DNA of 64,000 nt from Planctomycetota bacterium (GCA_002705055.1 PAHY01000022.1:1-64000); one strand, 5' to 3'. Counted from the stretch's first letter, positions 47,690 to 60,059 are shown. Numbers and translations: made by a program. The notes: a model not told the origin generated them from the sequence alone.

Positions 47690-48967
47690 CTACTCGACCG
47701 GTTTGAGCGGACGAGCGGGGACGCCGGCGACGACGGAATCGTCTTCGACGTGACGTCCCTTGAGGACCACCGACCCTGCGGCGGTCATGGCGCCGGCACC
47801 GACGCGCACCGGCGCCACCAGCACCGTGCCCGAACCGATGAAAGCGCGCGCACCGATCTCGGTGCGATGCTTGTTCTTGCCGTCGTAGTTGGCCGTGATC
47901 GTGCCGCAGCCGATGTTGGCGCGCTCCCCCACTTCGGCGTCGCCGAGATAGGTCAGATGCTTGGCCTTGGCGCCGGCGGCTAGGGATGCGTTCTTGGTCT
48001 CGACGAAGTTGCCGATCACGCTGCCTTCCGCCATCTGGGTGCCGACGCGCAGCTGCGCGAAGGGGCCGATCTCGCAGCCCGCGCCCACCTGGACGCCGGC
48101 ACGAATCACCGTACAGGGGTGGATGCGCGTGCCGGGCCCGATCTCGACGTCGTACTCGATGAAGGTGGTGTTCGGATCGTCGATGATCACGCCCGCGGTC
48201 ATCAGCTCGTCGAGGCGGCGCTCGCGCAGCAGATACTGCGCGGTGGCGTGCTGCTGCAGAGTGTTGACCCCGAGGATCTCGGCTTCGCCATCTTCGAGGC
48301 AGACGCAGACGCCCTCGTTGCTGCGCAAAATCTCGACCGCCGCGTCGGTGAGGTAGAACTCACCCTGCGCGTTGTCGTTGTCGGCTGCGGCCAGCGCCTT
48401 GCGCAGCGATGCGATGTCGAGCACGTAGACCCCCGCGTTGATCTCGCCGACCTGCTTGATCTCCTCGTCGGCGTCCGCTTCTTCGACGATGCGCAGGATG
48501 CGCCCGCTCTCCTCGTAGAGCACGCGGCCGTAACCGGTCGGGTCTTGGCACAGCGCGGTGAGCAGCGCGTCGCCGTCCTGGTCGGCGAGCGTCTGCAGCG
48601 TCTCGGGGCTGAGCAGCGGAGTGTCCCCGCAGAGGATCAGCAGCCGCCCTTCCTGGGGCAGGACTTCCAGGCCGCAGGCCACTGCGTCGCCGGTGCCCCG
48701 CGCTTCCGGCTGGATCGCGATGCTCCACTGCCCGCCCGCGTCGACGTGCCGCCCGGCCTTGTTCATCCAGGCCTCGATCGGCTCGCGGTGTTTGGGGCCG
48801 AGCACGATCGCGTGTTGCCCCGCGCCCAGCGGATCGACCGCGCGAAAGACGTGCTCAAGCAGCGGCAGCCCACACAGATCCAGCAAAGCCTTGGGCCCGC
48901 CGGTGCGAGTACGGGTGGAGTTTCCACCCGCGAGGACCAGGACGTGAAGTGCGGAGCTGTCGGCCAT
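47690..48967 (-). CDS. glmU: Bifunctional UDP-GlcNAc pyrophosphorylase / GlcN-1-P acetyltransferase
   Basis: A 425-residue enzyme giving UDP-GlcNAc, the substrate of LpxA and of peptidoglycan synthesis. The N-terminal uridyltransferase half has a modified nucleotide loop (LAGGNSTRTRTGGPKALL, where most have AAGxGTRMxSxxPK). The C-terminal beta-helix half has the acetyltransferase region KAKHLTYLGDAEVG with the catalytic His and GCGTITANYDGKNKHRT. It is about 30 residues shorter than the E. coli enzyme. It heads the long minus-strand block, with a TATGAT box 11 bases before the ATG. Confidence 0.95.
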   Translation of the reverse strand: MADSSALHVLVLAGGNSTRTRTGGPKALLDLCGLPLLEHVFRAVDPLGAGQHAIVLGPKHREPIEAWMNKAGRHVDAGGQWSIAIQPEARGTGDAVACGLEVLPQEGRLLILCGDTPLLSPETLQTLADQDGDALLTALCQDPTGYGRVLYEESGRILRIVEEADADEEIKQVGEINAGVYVLDIASLRKALAAADNDNAQGEFYLTDAAVEILRSNEGVCVCLEDGEAEILGVNTLQQHATAQYLLRERRLDELMTAGVIIDDPNTTFIEYDVEIGPGTRIHPCTVIRAGVQVGAGCEIGPFAQLRVGTQMAEGSVIGNFVETKNASLAAGAKAKHLTYLGDAEVGERANIGCGTITANYDGKNKHRTEIGARAFIGSGTVLVAPVRVGAGAMTAAGSVVLKGRHVEDDSVVAGVPARPLKPVE

Positions 48968-48978
48968 CGCGCCGCCTG

Positions 48979-48984
48979 ATCATA
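48979..48984 (-). promoter_or_regulatory. TATGAT -10 box for glmU
   Basis: On the minus strand CGCTATGAT is followed by 11 bases and the ATG at 48967. It would be the main promoter of the glmU-to-gnnA-like block, with a leader of about 4 bases. Confidence 0.5.
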
Positions 48985-49003
48985 GCGACGCTCGCGGCCG
49001 GAT

Positions 49004-49630
49004 TCAGCCGCGGCCTGCGCCGGGGCTGAACGCCAGCTGGGCCCCCAGCCAGGCCACCGCAGCCTGGACCAGGGCGGCTTGCTGCGGCCGCTGTTCCGGC
49101 TGCCGCGGCAGATGGAGAAAGCCCATCCAAGGGCGCGGCGCCCCGGACATCGCCGCGCGGCGCGTGGCCAGCCAGAGCACCCCATTGCAGCAATGAGCCC
49201 CGGCATCCTGGCTCAGCTCGACCTGATGCCCCTGTGAGCGCAGATGTTCGGCCAGCGCGGCGGCCGGCCAATGAGCCTGGACCTGCTCCGGGCCGCCCGG
49301 CTCGAGTACGCCGGAAGCCGGTCCGCCGTCCGCCGCGGCGGCGTCCTCGCCCAGATCAAAGTGATTGCGGGCCACGGTCTCGAGCAGCGGGACGCCGTCT
49401 TCGCCCGCTTCGCCGACCGCCAACCAGAAGCGCGGCGCGGCAGCCAACGCCTGTTCGACCCGAGCCTCCAGCTGCGGGAGGATCGCCGGCCAGAACTCGA
49501 CCCGGCAGGCGGCGGGAAAATCCTCGCGGGCGGCGGCCAGCCGGACCACCTCCTGACTCTGATTCTGCGGCCGACCCAGGAAGGGCTCATAGGCGGTCAG
49601 CAAAGCGGATCCGCGTGGCGAGGGCGACAT
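49004..49630 (-). CDS. Pyroglutamyl-peptidase I-like cysteine peptidase (family C15)
   Basis: A 208-residue protein with the C15 fold. It starts LLTAYEPFLGRPQNQSQEVV (family consensus TGFEPFGG..NPS). The catalytic triad is conserved: Glu in LLETVARNHFD, Cys in DAGAHCCNGVLW and His in GFLHLP. The substrate-binding stretch WLAVGEAGEDG replaces the usual GQAGGR. C15 enzymes remove N-terminal pyroglutamate; the variant pocket may mean a different substrate. A TAGGCT box lies exactly 6 bases before the ATG. Confidence 0.85.
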   Translation of the reverse strand: MSPSPRGSALLTAYEPFLGRPQNQSQEVVRLAAAREDFPAACRVEFWPAILPQLEARVEQALAAAPRFWLAVGEAGEDGVPLLETVARNHFDLGEDAAAADGGPASGVLEPGGPEQVQAHWPAAALAEHLRSQGHQVELSQDAGAHCCNGVLWLATRRAAMSGAPRPWMGFLHLPRQPEQRPQQAALVQAAVAWLGAQLAFSPGAGRG

Positions 49631-49636
49631 GGCGGC

Positions 49637-49642
49637 AGCCTA
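49637..49642 (-). promoter_or_regulatory. TAGGCT box exactly 6 bases before the C15 peptidase ATG
   Basis: On the minus strand CTGCTAGGCT is followed by GCCGCC and the ATG at 49630, a leaderless geometry. Confidence 0.5.
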
Positions 49643-49653
49643 GCAGGCGCCGC

Positions 49654-49659
49654 TACGAT
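49654..49659 (+). promoter_or_regulatory. Possible TACGAT -10 box for psd
   Basis: TACGAT lies 23 bases before the TTG at 49683 and only 11 bases from the divergent box of the C15 peptidase gene. It would give a leader of about 16 bases. Confidence 0.4.
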
Positions 49660-49682
49660 GCCGCACAGCGCGAGGCACACTC

Positions 49683-50525
49683 TTGGATCTGCGTCAGGTC
49701 TTCACCGCTCCCGGCGTCCCGCGTCGGCTGATCTCTTCCGGCGCCGGCCTCCTCGGCCGCTGCCCGGTGCCGCGCTTTCTGCGCCGCGGCCTGTGGGGCT
49801 TCCTCGGGCGCCGGCTCGGCATCGACCTCGAGGAAGTGCCGGGCGATCTTCGCGACTACCGCAACTTCCTGGCCCTCTTCACCCGCCCTCTTCCCGAGGG
49901 CGCGCGCCCGCTGCCCGAAGGCGATGCCTGGCTCTCGCCCGCCGACGGGCGCATCGTCGCAGCGACCCGTGTCTGTTCGGAAGGGACCTGGCTGATCAAG
50001 GGCACGCCGTACACCAGTCGCGAGCTGGTGCCAGGCGGCGATGTGCGGCTGCTCGCCGGCTATCAGGCGCTGCAGATCTACCTCGCGCCGTACAACTATC
50101 ACCGCTACCACGCGCCGTGTGATCTGCAGATCCTCGAAGCAGTCACCGAGCCGGGCGATCTGCAGCCGGTGGACCCCAGCCTGGTGCGCCGCTCGATGCG
50201 CGTGCTCGCCACCAATAAGCGCATCCTGCTGCACTGTCGCACGCCGGACGGCACCCCGCTGTCGCTGCTCTTCGTCGGCGCGCTCAACGTCGGTGGCATG
50301 CACTTCCTCCACGATCGCACCTTGGGCCAGAAGCCCTTCCTGGAGGGCCGGCGCGTTTACGAGCCCGCCCCCACCATCGAGCGCGGCGCCGAGCTGGGCT
50401 GGTTTGAGTTTGGCTCGACTGTCGTGCTGTTCGCACCGGGGCAGCGCATTCCGCTCAAGGCGGAAGGCGAGGTCTGTCGGGCCCGGGAACCGCTGCTCGC
50501 CGGCACCCTCAGCGAACAGAACTAG
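49683..50525 (+). CDS. psd: Phosphatidylserine decarboxylase proenzyme
   Basis: Psd makes phosphatidylethanolamine from phosphatidylserine at the inner membrane after self-cleavage to a pyruvoyl enzyme. The 280-residue protein has FTRPLPEGARPL, SPADGRIV, YLAPYNYHRYHAPCD (with catalytic His) and the cleavage motif FEFGSTVVLF near 246, with FGST where most have LGST/LGSS. Start codon is TTG. First gene of an operon with a CMD-family and an LplT-like gene; the next ATG is 2 bases after its stop. Confidence 0.94.
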   Translation: MDLRQVFTAPGVPRRLISSGAGLLGRCPVPRFLRRGLWGFLGRRLGIDLEEVPGDLRDYRNFLALFTRPLPEGARPLPEGDAWLSPADGRIVAATRVCSEGTWLIKGTPYTSRELVPGGDVRLLAGYQALQIYLAPYNYHRYHAPCDLQILEAVTEPGDLQPVDPSLVRRSMRVLATNKRILLHCRTPDGTPLSLLFVGALNVGGMHFLHDRTLGQKPFLEGRRVYEPAPTIERGAELGWFEFGSTVVLFAPGQRIPLKAEGEVCRAREPLLAGTLSEQN

Positions 50526-50527
50526 CG

Positions 50528-51121
50528 ATGACGGCTTCCCTCGACACGCTCTTCGCGCTCTGCGCCGCGGTGCACCGCGGCGAGATCGAAGCGATGCCCG
50601 CGGCCGCCGCGGCGGTCGAGCAGGAACATGGCCCCGGCGCCACGCGTGAGCTGCTGCGTCAGCTGCATCTCTACTTCGGTTTCCCGCGGATTGTTCAGGC
50701 GCTGAATGCCTGCGCCCCGGCGCTGGCGGCTCCGACAGCCGAGGACGCGGCCAGCGCTGCTCCCGCCCAGCCGCGCGAGGCCGGCGAGCAACTGTTCCGC
50801 ACACTCTACGCGGAGGACGCGGACAAGGTGCTGCCCCATCTCGAGCGGCTCGACCCCTGCTTCCAGAGCTGGATCCTGGAGCACGCCTATGCGCGGGTGC
50901 TTGCCCGACCGCGCCTGGATCTGGCGACCAAAGAGCGCATCGCGATCGCCTGCCTGGCCGCGACGCGCTGCTGGAAGCAATGGGAGTCGCATCAGGCGAT
51001 CGCCCGCCGCCACGGCGTCAGCCTCGCGGTGCTGCGGCAGGACCTGAGGGCCATCGAAGACTGGATTGGGCGCGCCAGCGTGCAGCAGGCCGAGCAGGCT
51101 CTGGACCGGCTGAGCTCATGA
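50528..51121 (+). CDS. Carboxymuconolactone decarboxylase-family helical protein
   Basis: A 197-residue helical protein with two CMD-like halves joined by an Ala/Glu-rich linker (about 66-90). The second half shows FQSWILEHAYARVLARPRLDLATKERIAIACLAATRCWKQWESH, the CMD/AhpD core, but the peroxidatic CxxC of AhpD is absent. The role is not known; related proteins occur as putative gamma-carboxymuconolactone decarboxylases. It lies between psd and an lplT-like gene, overlapping the latter by 4 bases. Confidence 0.8.
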   Translation: MTASLDTLFALCAAVHRGEIEAMPAAAAAVEQEHGPGATRELLRQLHLYFGFPRIVQALNACAPALAAPTAEDAASAAPAQPREAGEQLFRTLYAEDADKVLPHLERLDPCFQSWILEHAYARVLARPRLDLATKERIAIACLAATRCWKQWESHQAIARRHGVSLAVLRQDLRAIEDWIGRASVQQAEQALDRLSS

Positions 51122-52395
51122 AGCCCGGTCTGTCTCCGCGCGGCTTCTGGGCCCTGATGGTGACCCAGGCGCTGACGGTGCTGAACGACAACCTGTTCAA
51201 GCAGATCATGCTGCTGCTCGCGGTCAATCTGCAGTTCAGCGGCCGCGCCGATTTCTGCGAAGACATGCAGGCCTGCGTGGGCTTCGCCTTCGCGATCCCC
51301 TTTCTGCTCTTCGCGGCGATCGCCGGCGACCTGGCCGATGCGCGCAGCAAGCGCCAGCTCGTGCTGGCTTGCAAGCTGGCGGAAGTCGGCGTGATGCTGG
51401 GCGCGGCCGCTGCCTTCTTGACCGGCAGTCTTCCGCTGCTGATTGTCGTGCTCTTCCTGATGGGCATGCAGAGCGCCTTTCTCGGTCCGGCCAAGTACGG
51501 CGCGCTGGTCGAGATGCTGGAGGCCCGCGAGCTGGCGCGCGGCAATGGAGTCATGCAGGCCTTCCTGCTGTTCGCCCTGCTGTTCGGCATGGGCGCGGCC
51601 GGCAAGCTCTATGACTGGGCGGAAGCCCTCGGCCCGGATCAGCAGTTCGCCCGGCTCGGGGAACTCGGCCTGGTCTTTGCCCTGATCGCTGCCGCCGGGG
51701 CCTTCGTCGCCCGCGGCCTGCCGCGCCTGCCCGCGGCGCGCCCAGGCCGCGCGCTGCGCTTCAACCCCGTCGCCCCGACCCTGGCCGGCCTGCAGCTGGC
51801 GCGCGCGACCCGCGGCATGCTGCCCGCGGTGCTCGGCCACGCGCTGTACTGGCTGCTCGGCGCGATCCTGGTCTTTGCCTGGAACGAGATGGGGAAGCTG
51901 CTCGGCATCGAAGAAGGCCCGTGGACGCAGCGCCTCGCCACGCTGTCGATCTCGACCGCGGTCGGCTGCGTCGTCGCCGGCAGACTCTCGAAGCGCAGCA
52001 TTGCGCTGCGCATCCCCCTGCTGGGCGGGCTCGGACTTGCCGCGGCCTTTCTGCTGGTGGCCGCCGGGCCCCGCACGCCGGGCACGATCTGGGCGAGCCT
52101 CGTCGTCGGCAGCTTCTTCGCCGGGCTCTATCTGATCCCGCTGCGCACCCTGGTCCAGCGCCTTCCTTCGACCCAGCACACCGGACGGGCGATCGGCTTC
52201 AGCCAGTTCTGTGACTGGGTCGGAATCGTCTGCGCCTCCTTCGCCCAGACCCTGATGAAGCTGGCGGGGCTCAGCGCCTTCGACGCCTTCTGGGTCCTGG
52301 GCATCGCCCTGGGGCTCGGCACGCTGGGAGTCTACGGCGCGCTACGGCGCGCGCTCGGGCCGGTGGCCACGCTGCGCGAAGTCCGCGCACCCTAG
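51118..52395 (+). CDS. MFS transporter, lysophospholipid transporter (LplT)-like
   Basis: A 425-residue carrier with about twelve hydrophobic segments. The LplT-like signature is at the start: FWALMVTQALTVLNDNLFKQIMLLL, followed by IAGDLADARSKRQ (TM2-TM3 motif) and FLMGMQSAFLGPAKYGALVEML. LplT flips lysophospholipids back into the inner membrane for re-acylation. No separate or fused acyltransferase (Aas) is visible. Coupling to psd supports a role in phosphatidylethanolamine turnover. Its end overlaps the convergent kinase gene by 4 bases. Confidence 0.85.
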   Translation: MKPGLSPRGFWALMVTQALTVLNDNLFKQIMLLLAVNLQFSGRADFCEDMQACVGFAFAIPFLLFAAIAGDLADARSKRQLVLACKLAEVGVMLGAAAAFLTGSLPLLIVVLFLMGMQSAFLGPAKYGALVEMLEARELARGNGVMQAFLLFALLFGMGAAGKLYDWAEALGPDQQFARLGELGLVFALIAAAGAFVARGLPRLPAARPGRALRFNPVAPTLAGLQLARATRGMLPAVLGHALYWLLGAILVFAWNEMGKLLGIEEGPWTQRLATLSISTAVGCVVAGRLSKRSIALRIPLLGGLGLAAAFLLVAAGPRTPGTIWASLVVGSFFAGLYLIPLRTLVQRLPSTQHTGRAIGFSQFCDWVGIVCASFAQTLMKLAGLSAFDAFWVLGIALGLGTLGVYGALRRALGPVATLREVRAP

Positions 52396-54958
52396 AGCCG
52401 CACGGGGCGCAGCACGACGCGCAGCGCGCGAACCGGCAGCGAAGAGCTGGCCTCGGCACGCAGCAGCAGACGGCGGCCGCTGGGCGGATCCCAGGGGCCA
52501 ACGTCGAAGGCGTCAAAGCGCACCCGTTCGCCGTCCCAGCTCAGGCGCTGGCGCGCGCCCGGCACGAGCACGACCCCGGGGGTGCGCTGGCTGCCGACCC
52601 GCAGCTCCCAGGCATTCCCTTGCCGCCGGCAACGGACATCCCCCCAGAGCTGGAAGCGTTCCGGGGCGCGGGCGGTCAGCGGCAGCTCCCACTCCATCTG
52701 CCAGGAGGCGAGTTCCCAGCGCCGCGCATCCAGATCCCAGTTCTGCAGCCAGGAGGGGTGGGCGTCAAAGTCGGTCCAGAGGAGTTCGACCCCCTGCTCG
52801 ACCACGTTGACCTGGGCACCAAGCAGCTCGGCCCGGAGCTCGGCGGCGTAGCGCTCCTGAGGACTCCCGGGCTCCTCGAGCTCGGCCGGCTCGGCATTCT
52901 CCTGCTTCGCTGAGGCTCCGCCCTCGGCGGCGACCGGCGGCGGCGAGGCCGGACGCAGGGCCAGCTCCCGTTCCCATTCTGCGGCCCAGAAGAAGGGATC
53001 GGACTCGGCCGACCAGGCGCGCAGCGCGAGCCGACGCATCGTGTCGATCGCCCGCGCGACCTCGCCCTGCGCCCACCACAGCTGCGCCGCCAGCCAGTCG
53101 GCGTCGGCCGGATCCAGATCCAGCACGCTGCGCAGGGAGGAAGGGTCGAGGGCCATCAGATGCACTTCGATGCGCCCCCCCTGCTCGGGATCCAGGCGCC
53201 AGCGACGACCGCCTTCCGCGGGCAGCGAGACGCGGCCGCTGACTTCGCCGCCGCGCATCGGCACGGACCAGGGTCGGCCCAGGCGACTCGACATTTGCGC
53301 GGCGAGCGCGCGCTCCGCTTCGATAAGGCGCTCGATGCGCCAACCTTCCCGCCGCGCCAGCAGCGAGTGCTCCAGCAGACGCACGTCGATCTGCGTCCAC
53401 AGCCCCCAGGCCTGCTCCAGCTCGCCCTGGCTGAGGAAGGCCGCGAGCCGCGCCCGCAGATCCGGCAGCAGCTTGTCCGCACGCGCCGACCAGGCTTCGC
53501 GGTTCTGCCGTTCGAGGGTGAGCTGGTAACTCTGCAGCAGCTCGTGGGGATTGTCACCCCCGGGATAGAGCGGCAGCTGCTGCGCCCGCGGCACCCGCCG
53601 ATCCAACTCCGCCTGCGTCTCGCGCCGCCACAGTTCGACCCCGAAATCCCCGGCGCGAATCTGCTCGCGGGCGCGGTCCGACTGCGCCTGCAGCACCTCC
53701 GCCACGTCGACGAAGACCTCGGCGGCGCGCTGCTCGAGGCGTGCGCGCTGGCGCACCAGCTCGGAGCGGCGCAGCTGCTCAAACAGGCCGGCGTCCGCCT
53801 GCCGCGGCAGCGGGCGCTGCTCGAACAGGTCCAGACTCTGCCAGGCGATGCGGTAGGCCCCTTCCTCGTAGGCGCGCCGCGTGCGACGGAGGCTCTCCTC
53901 GGCCCAGCCTTCGTAGAGAGCCCGCTGCGCCTGGATTCCGCCCAAGCCTTCGGAGGCATCCTGGCCGCGACCGCGGTCGCTGGTCGCAGGGGCCGTCGCC
54001 TCCGTGGCGTCGGAGGACGTGGGGGTTTCCTCCGGGGACTGCAGCCAGAAGCTGCCGAGCTCGACCACCCCCCACAGCAGGAGCGGCGCGGTCACTAGCC
54101 CCACGGCCCACTGCCGACGCTGACGCCGACGGTGCGCGGTGTAGAGCCGCGGCGCGTGCCCGAGCAGCACGCGGCCGAGGTCCGCCGCGAGGTCCCGGGC
54201 GCGGGCATAACGGCGCTCGGGATCCTTGGCGAGCGCGGTGGCCAGCACTCGCTCGAGCGGCTCGGGGACCGCGGCCGGCAGCGGCTCCGGATCCATGTGC
54301 AGCACGCGATGGATGACCTCCCCGACCCCTTTGCCGAGGAAGGGCGGCGCGCCGGAGAGTGCGTGGTGCAGCGTGGCTCCGAGCGAATAGACGTCGGCTT
54401 CCGGGCCGACTCCGCTGGGATCACGCGCCTGCTCCGGGCTCATGTAGGCGGGCGAGCCCAAGGCAGCGCCGTGCCGGGTCAGCTCCGGGTCCTCGTTGCG
54501 GCGCACCAGCCCGAGGTCGGCCAGGACCGCGCCGCGCTCGGCGTCGATCAGCACGTTGTGCGGCTTGACGTCGCGGTGCAGGGCCCCGTGCCGGTGCAGC
54601 CGGTCCAGCGCGCGCGCCAACTGCACGCCGTAACGCGCCACCTGCTCCCAACCGAGCGGCCCCTGCTGGGCGGCCTCGCGCAGCGTCGGTCCGTCGATGT
54701 ATTCGAGCAGCAGCCCGGGGCGCCCCTCGACCTGGATCGAGCCATGCCCCTGCACGAGGTTGGGATGATGCAGATCCTCGAGCAGCTGCGCTTCACGCTC
54801 GAAGCGCGTCAGCAGCCGCGGGTCGCGGCAGGCGCTTGCCCGCAGCACCTTGAGCGCGCGCTCCTTGCCGTCCGGCGACCGAACGAGGAAGACCTCGCTC
54901 AGCGGCGAGCGCCCGAGCAGGCGCTCCAACCGAAAGCCGGGGGGCAGTTGGGGAGGGT

Positions 54959-54962
<4 letters not shown>
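52392..54962 (-). CDS. Transmembrane Ser/Thr protein kinase
   Basis: An 856-residue Hanks-type kinase. The cytoplasmic catalytic domain (about 8-275) has a loose glycine loop (LLGRSPLSEVF), ALKVL lysine, HRDVKPHNVLI catalytic loop, ADLGLVR in place of DFG and GSPAYMSPEQ. One transmembrane helix (about 286-308) is followed by a large outer part of about 540 residues, first helical with Arg/Glu/Gln (about 330-560), then beta-rich, without a family I can name; it may sense a signal at the cell surface. Its GTG start overlaps the stop of the FHA-sigma54 activator by 4 bases, so both are made together and probably belong to one signal path. Confidence 0.9.
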
Positions 54963-56860
<1,898 letters not shown>

Positions 56861-56867
56861 CATGCCC

Positions 56868-56873
56868 AGGATA
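56868..56873 (-). promoter_or_regulatory. TATCCT box 7 bases before the FHA-sigma54 activator ATG
   Basis: On the minus strand GGCTATCCT is followed by 7 bases and the second of two adjacent ATGs (56860). The geometry suggests a leaderless kinase/activator transcript. A 10-base G run (on this strand) lies 6 bases upstream of the box, in the spacer where a -35 spacing would be set. Confidence 0.45.
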
Positions 56874-56879
56874 GCCCGA

Positions 56880-56889
56880 CCCCCCCCCC
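56880..56889. repeat. Ten-base homopolymeric C tract between divergent genes
   Basis: An unbroken run of ten C (G on the minus strand) lies 4-13 bases before the GTG of the YkgJ-type gene and 7-16 bases upstream of the activator's -10 box. Homopolymer runs of this length are prone to slippage. It is the longest single-base run I noticed in the window. Confidence 0.7.
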
Positions 56890-56892
56890 GCC

Positions 56893-57363
56893 GTGACACG
56901 AACTGAGCCCCGCAATCCCGCGCAGCCGGCGCCTGAAGCGCCGTGGTGGGCCGACGGCTTGCCGTTTTCCTGCCAGCAGAGCGGGAAGTGCTGTCATCAG
57001 CGCGGGGGCTACGGCTACGTCTACGTCAACGCCCGCGAGCGGCAGGCCCTGGCGGACCACCTGGGGCTGAGTCTGGGGCAGTTCAATCGCCGCTACACCC
57101 GCTCGGAAGAGGACGGGGCGCGGGTGCTGCGCTTTGTTGCCCGGGCCTGCATCTTCCTCGAGGACGGGCTCTGCTCGGTCCACGAGGCCAAACCGGTGCA
57201 GTGCCGCACCTGGCCCTTCTGGGAAGAGCTGCTCGCCAGCCCCGAGGTGTACGAGCGTGAGGTGCGCTCTTTCTGTCCCGGCAGCCGCACCGGCCCGACC
57301 GTCGACGCCGCGTCGATTCGCGCGCAGCTGGAAGAGACCGAAGCCGCACTCTGGGAGGTGTGA
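56893..57363 (+). CDS. YkgJ-type cysteine-cluster protein
   Basis: A 156-residue soluble protein of the YkgJ/Fe(II)-or zinc-binding CxxxxxxxC-cluster family. Cysteines lie in FSCQQSGKCCHQRGG, RACIFLEDGLCSVHEAKPVQCRTWPF and FCPG. The family is thought to hold an iron-sulfur or metal centre; function is unknown. Start is GTG 56893, right after a ten-base C run, divergent from the sigma54 activator with about 30 bases between starts. Confidence 0.85.
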   Translation: MTRTEPRNPAQPAPEAPWWADGLPFSCQQSGKCCHQRGGYGYVYVNARERQALADHLGLSLGQFNRRYTRSEEDGARVLRFVARACIFLEDGLCSVHEAKPVQCRTWPFWEELLASPEVYEREVRSFCPGSRTGPTVDAASIRAQLEETEAALWEV

Positions 57364-57380
57364 GTTTGGGCGGTCGCGGG

Positions 57381-57386
57381 TACAAT
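57381..57386 (+). promoter_or_regulatory. TACAAT -10 box for ettA
   Basis: GCGGGTACAATCCGCGG is followed by 13 bases in total and ATG at 57400. The first 11 bases match the aminotransferase box (GCGGGGGTACAAT) apart from two extra G. Confidence 0.55.
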
Positions 57387-57399
57387 CCGCGGTCGCACC

Positions 57400-59085
<1,686 letters not shown>

Positions 59086-59118
59086 TCGGTCGATAGGCTG
59101 GCAAGGACGCCTGCCGCC

Positions 59119-59820
59119 ATGAGCCACGACCTCTCCGAAATTCGCACCCTCGCCGAGCAGGGCCACCCTGCCGCGCAGTTCAACTTCGGCATCTGCCACC
59201 TCCTGGGCGAGGGGGTGGAAAAGGATGCCGCAATCGCGATGGAGTGGTTCCGCGCCGCCGCCGAGCAGGGGCTCGCCGAGGCGGCCTACAACCTGGCGCT
59301 CGGCCATCACCACGGCGATGGCGTGCCGCAGGATCGCGGCGAATCACTGCGCTGGCTGCGCGCGTCGGCCGCCGCCGGCTACCCGGACGCGCTGGTCAAC
59401 CTAGGCATTCTGCTGCAGGAAGGCGACGGCGTCCCCCAGGATCTGGAGCGCGCGCGCGAGTGCTATCTCGCCGCCGCCGAGGAGAGCCATCCGATCGGGC
59501 AGTACAACCTCGCCGTGCTCTACGCCGACGGCATCGGCACCGAGGTGGATCATGCCAAGGCCTATCTGTGGTTCCACGCGGCCGCGGAGCAGGGGCATGC
59601 GCCGGCGCAGGAAGCGCTCGGGATCGCGCTGCTGCACGGCCACGGCACCCCGATCGACGAGGCCGAGGCCGCCCACTGGATCCGCAAAGCCGCGGAGCAG
59701 GGCCTCGCCTCCGCTCAGCACAACCTGGCCGTGCTCTACGCGACCGGCCGGGGGCTGAGCCAGGACATGGATCAGGCCCACCACTGGGAAGCGCTCGCGC
59801 AGGGCGGCGAAGCCGTCTAG
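59119..59820 (+). CDS. Sel1-repeat protein
   Basis: A 233-residue protein made of six Sel1-like (TPR-related) repeats of about 36 residues, each with the pattern A..G.A.AQ.NLG..Y..G.GV..D...A..W. There is no signal peptide, so it is probably a cytoplasmic scaffold. Partners are unknown. A TAGGCT hexamer lies 19 bases before the ATG. Ends overlap by 3 bases with the convergent small gene. Confidence 0.9.
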   Translation: MSHDLSEIRTLAEQGHPAAQFNFGICHLLGEGVEKDAAIAMEWFRAAAEQGLAEAAYNLALGHHHGDGVPQDRGESLRWLRASAAAGYPDALVNLGILLQEGDGVPQDLERARECYLAAAEESHPIGQYNLAVLYADGIGTEVDHAKAYLWFHAAAEQGHAPAQEALGIALLHGHGTPIDEAEAAHWIRKAAEQGLASAQHNLAVLYATGRGLSQDMDQAHHWEALAQGGEAV

Positions 59821-60059
59821 GCCTGCTCCGCGCCGCAGCGTCGACAGGCAGGCGGATGCCCCCAGGGCAGAGCCGAGATGGGCAGACCGCAGCGCGGGCA
59901 GCGCCAGCTCAGCCGCTGGGCAAGCAGACAGCCGATCACGAAGACGGTGAGGCCGATCTGGATCTGCTGATCCTCCCACCACAGCAGCGCCAGGAGGCCA
60001 AGGCCAAGGCCGCTGACCGCGAGGCGGGCAACCCGGCGCCGTCGGGCGAACTCGCTCAT
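59817..60059 (-). CDS. Small membrane protein with C-terminal zinc ribbon
   Basis: An 80-residue protein: basic N-terminus (SEFARRRRVARL), one or two hydrophobic segments (about 13-30 and 36-52) and a C-terminal four-cysteine zinc ribbon (WRCPRCGLPI and PPACRRCGAEQA). Function unknown. Its ATG overlaps the stop of the upstream small gene by 4 bases, indicating coupled translation. The open frame extends upstream to 60269, but that part overlaps the neighbouring gene in another frame. Confidence 0.7.
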   Translation of the reverse strand: MSEFARRRRVARLAVSGLGLGLLALLWWEDQQIQIGLTVFVIGCLLAQRLSWRCPRCGLPISALPWGHPPACRRCGAEQA

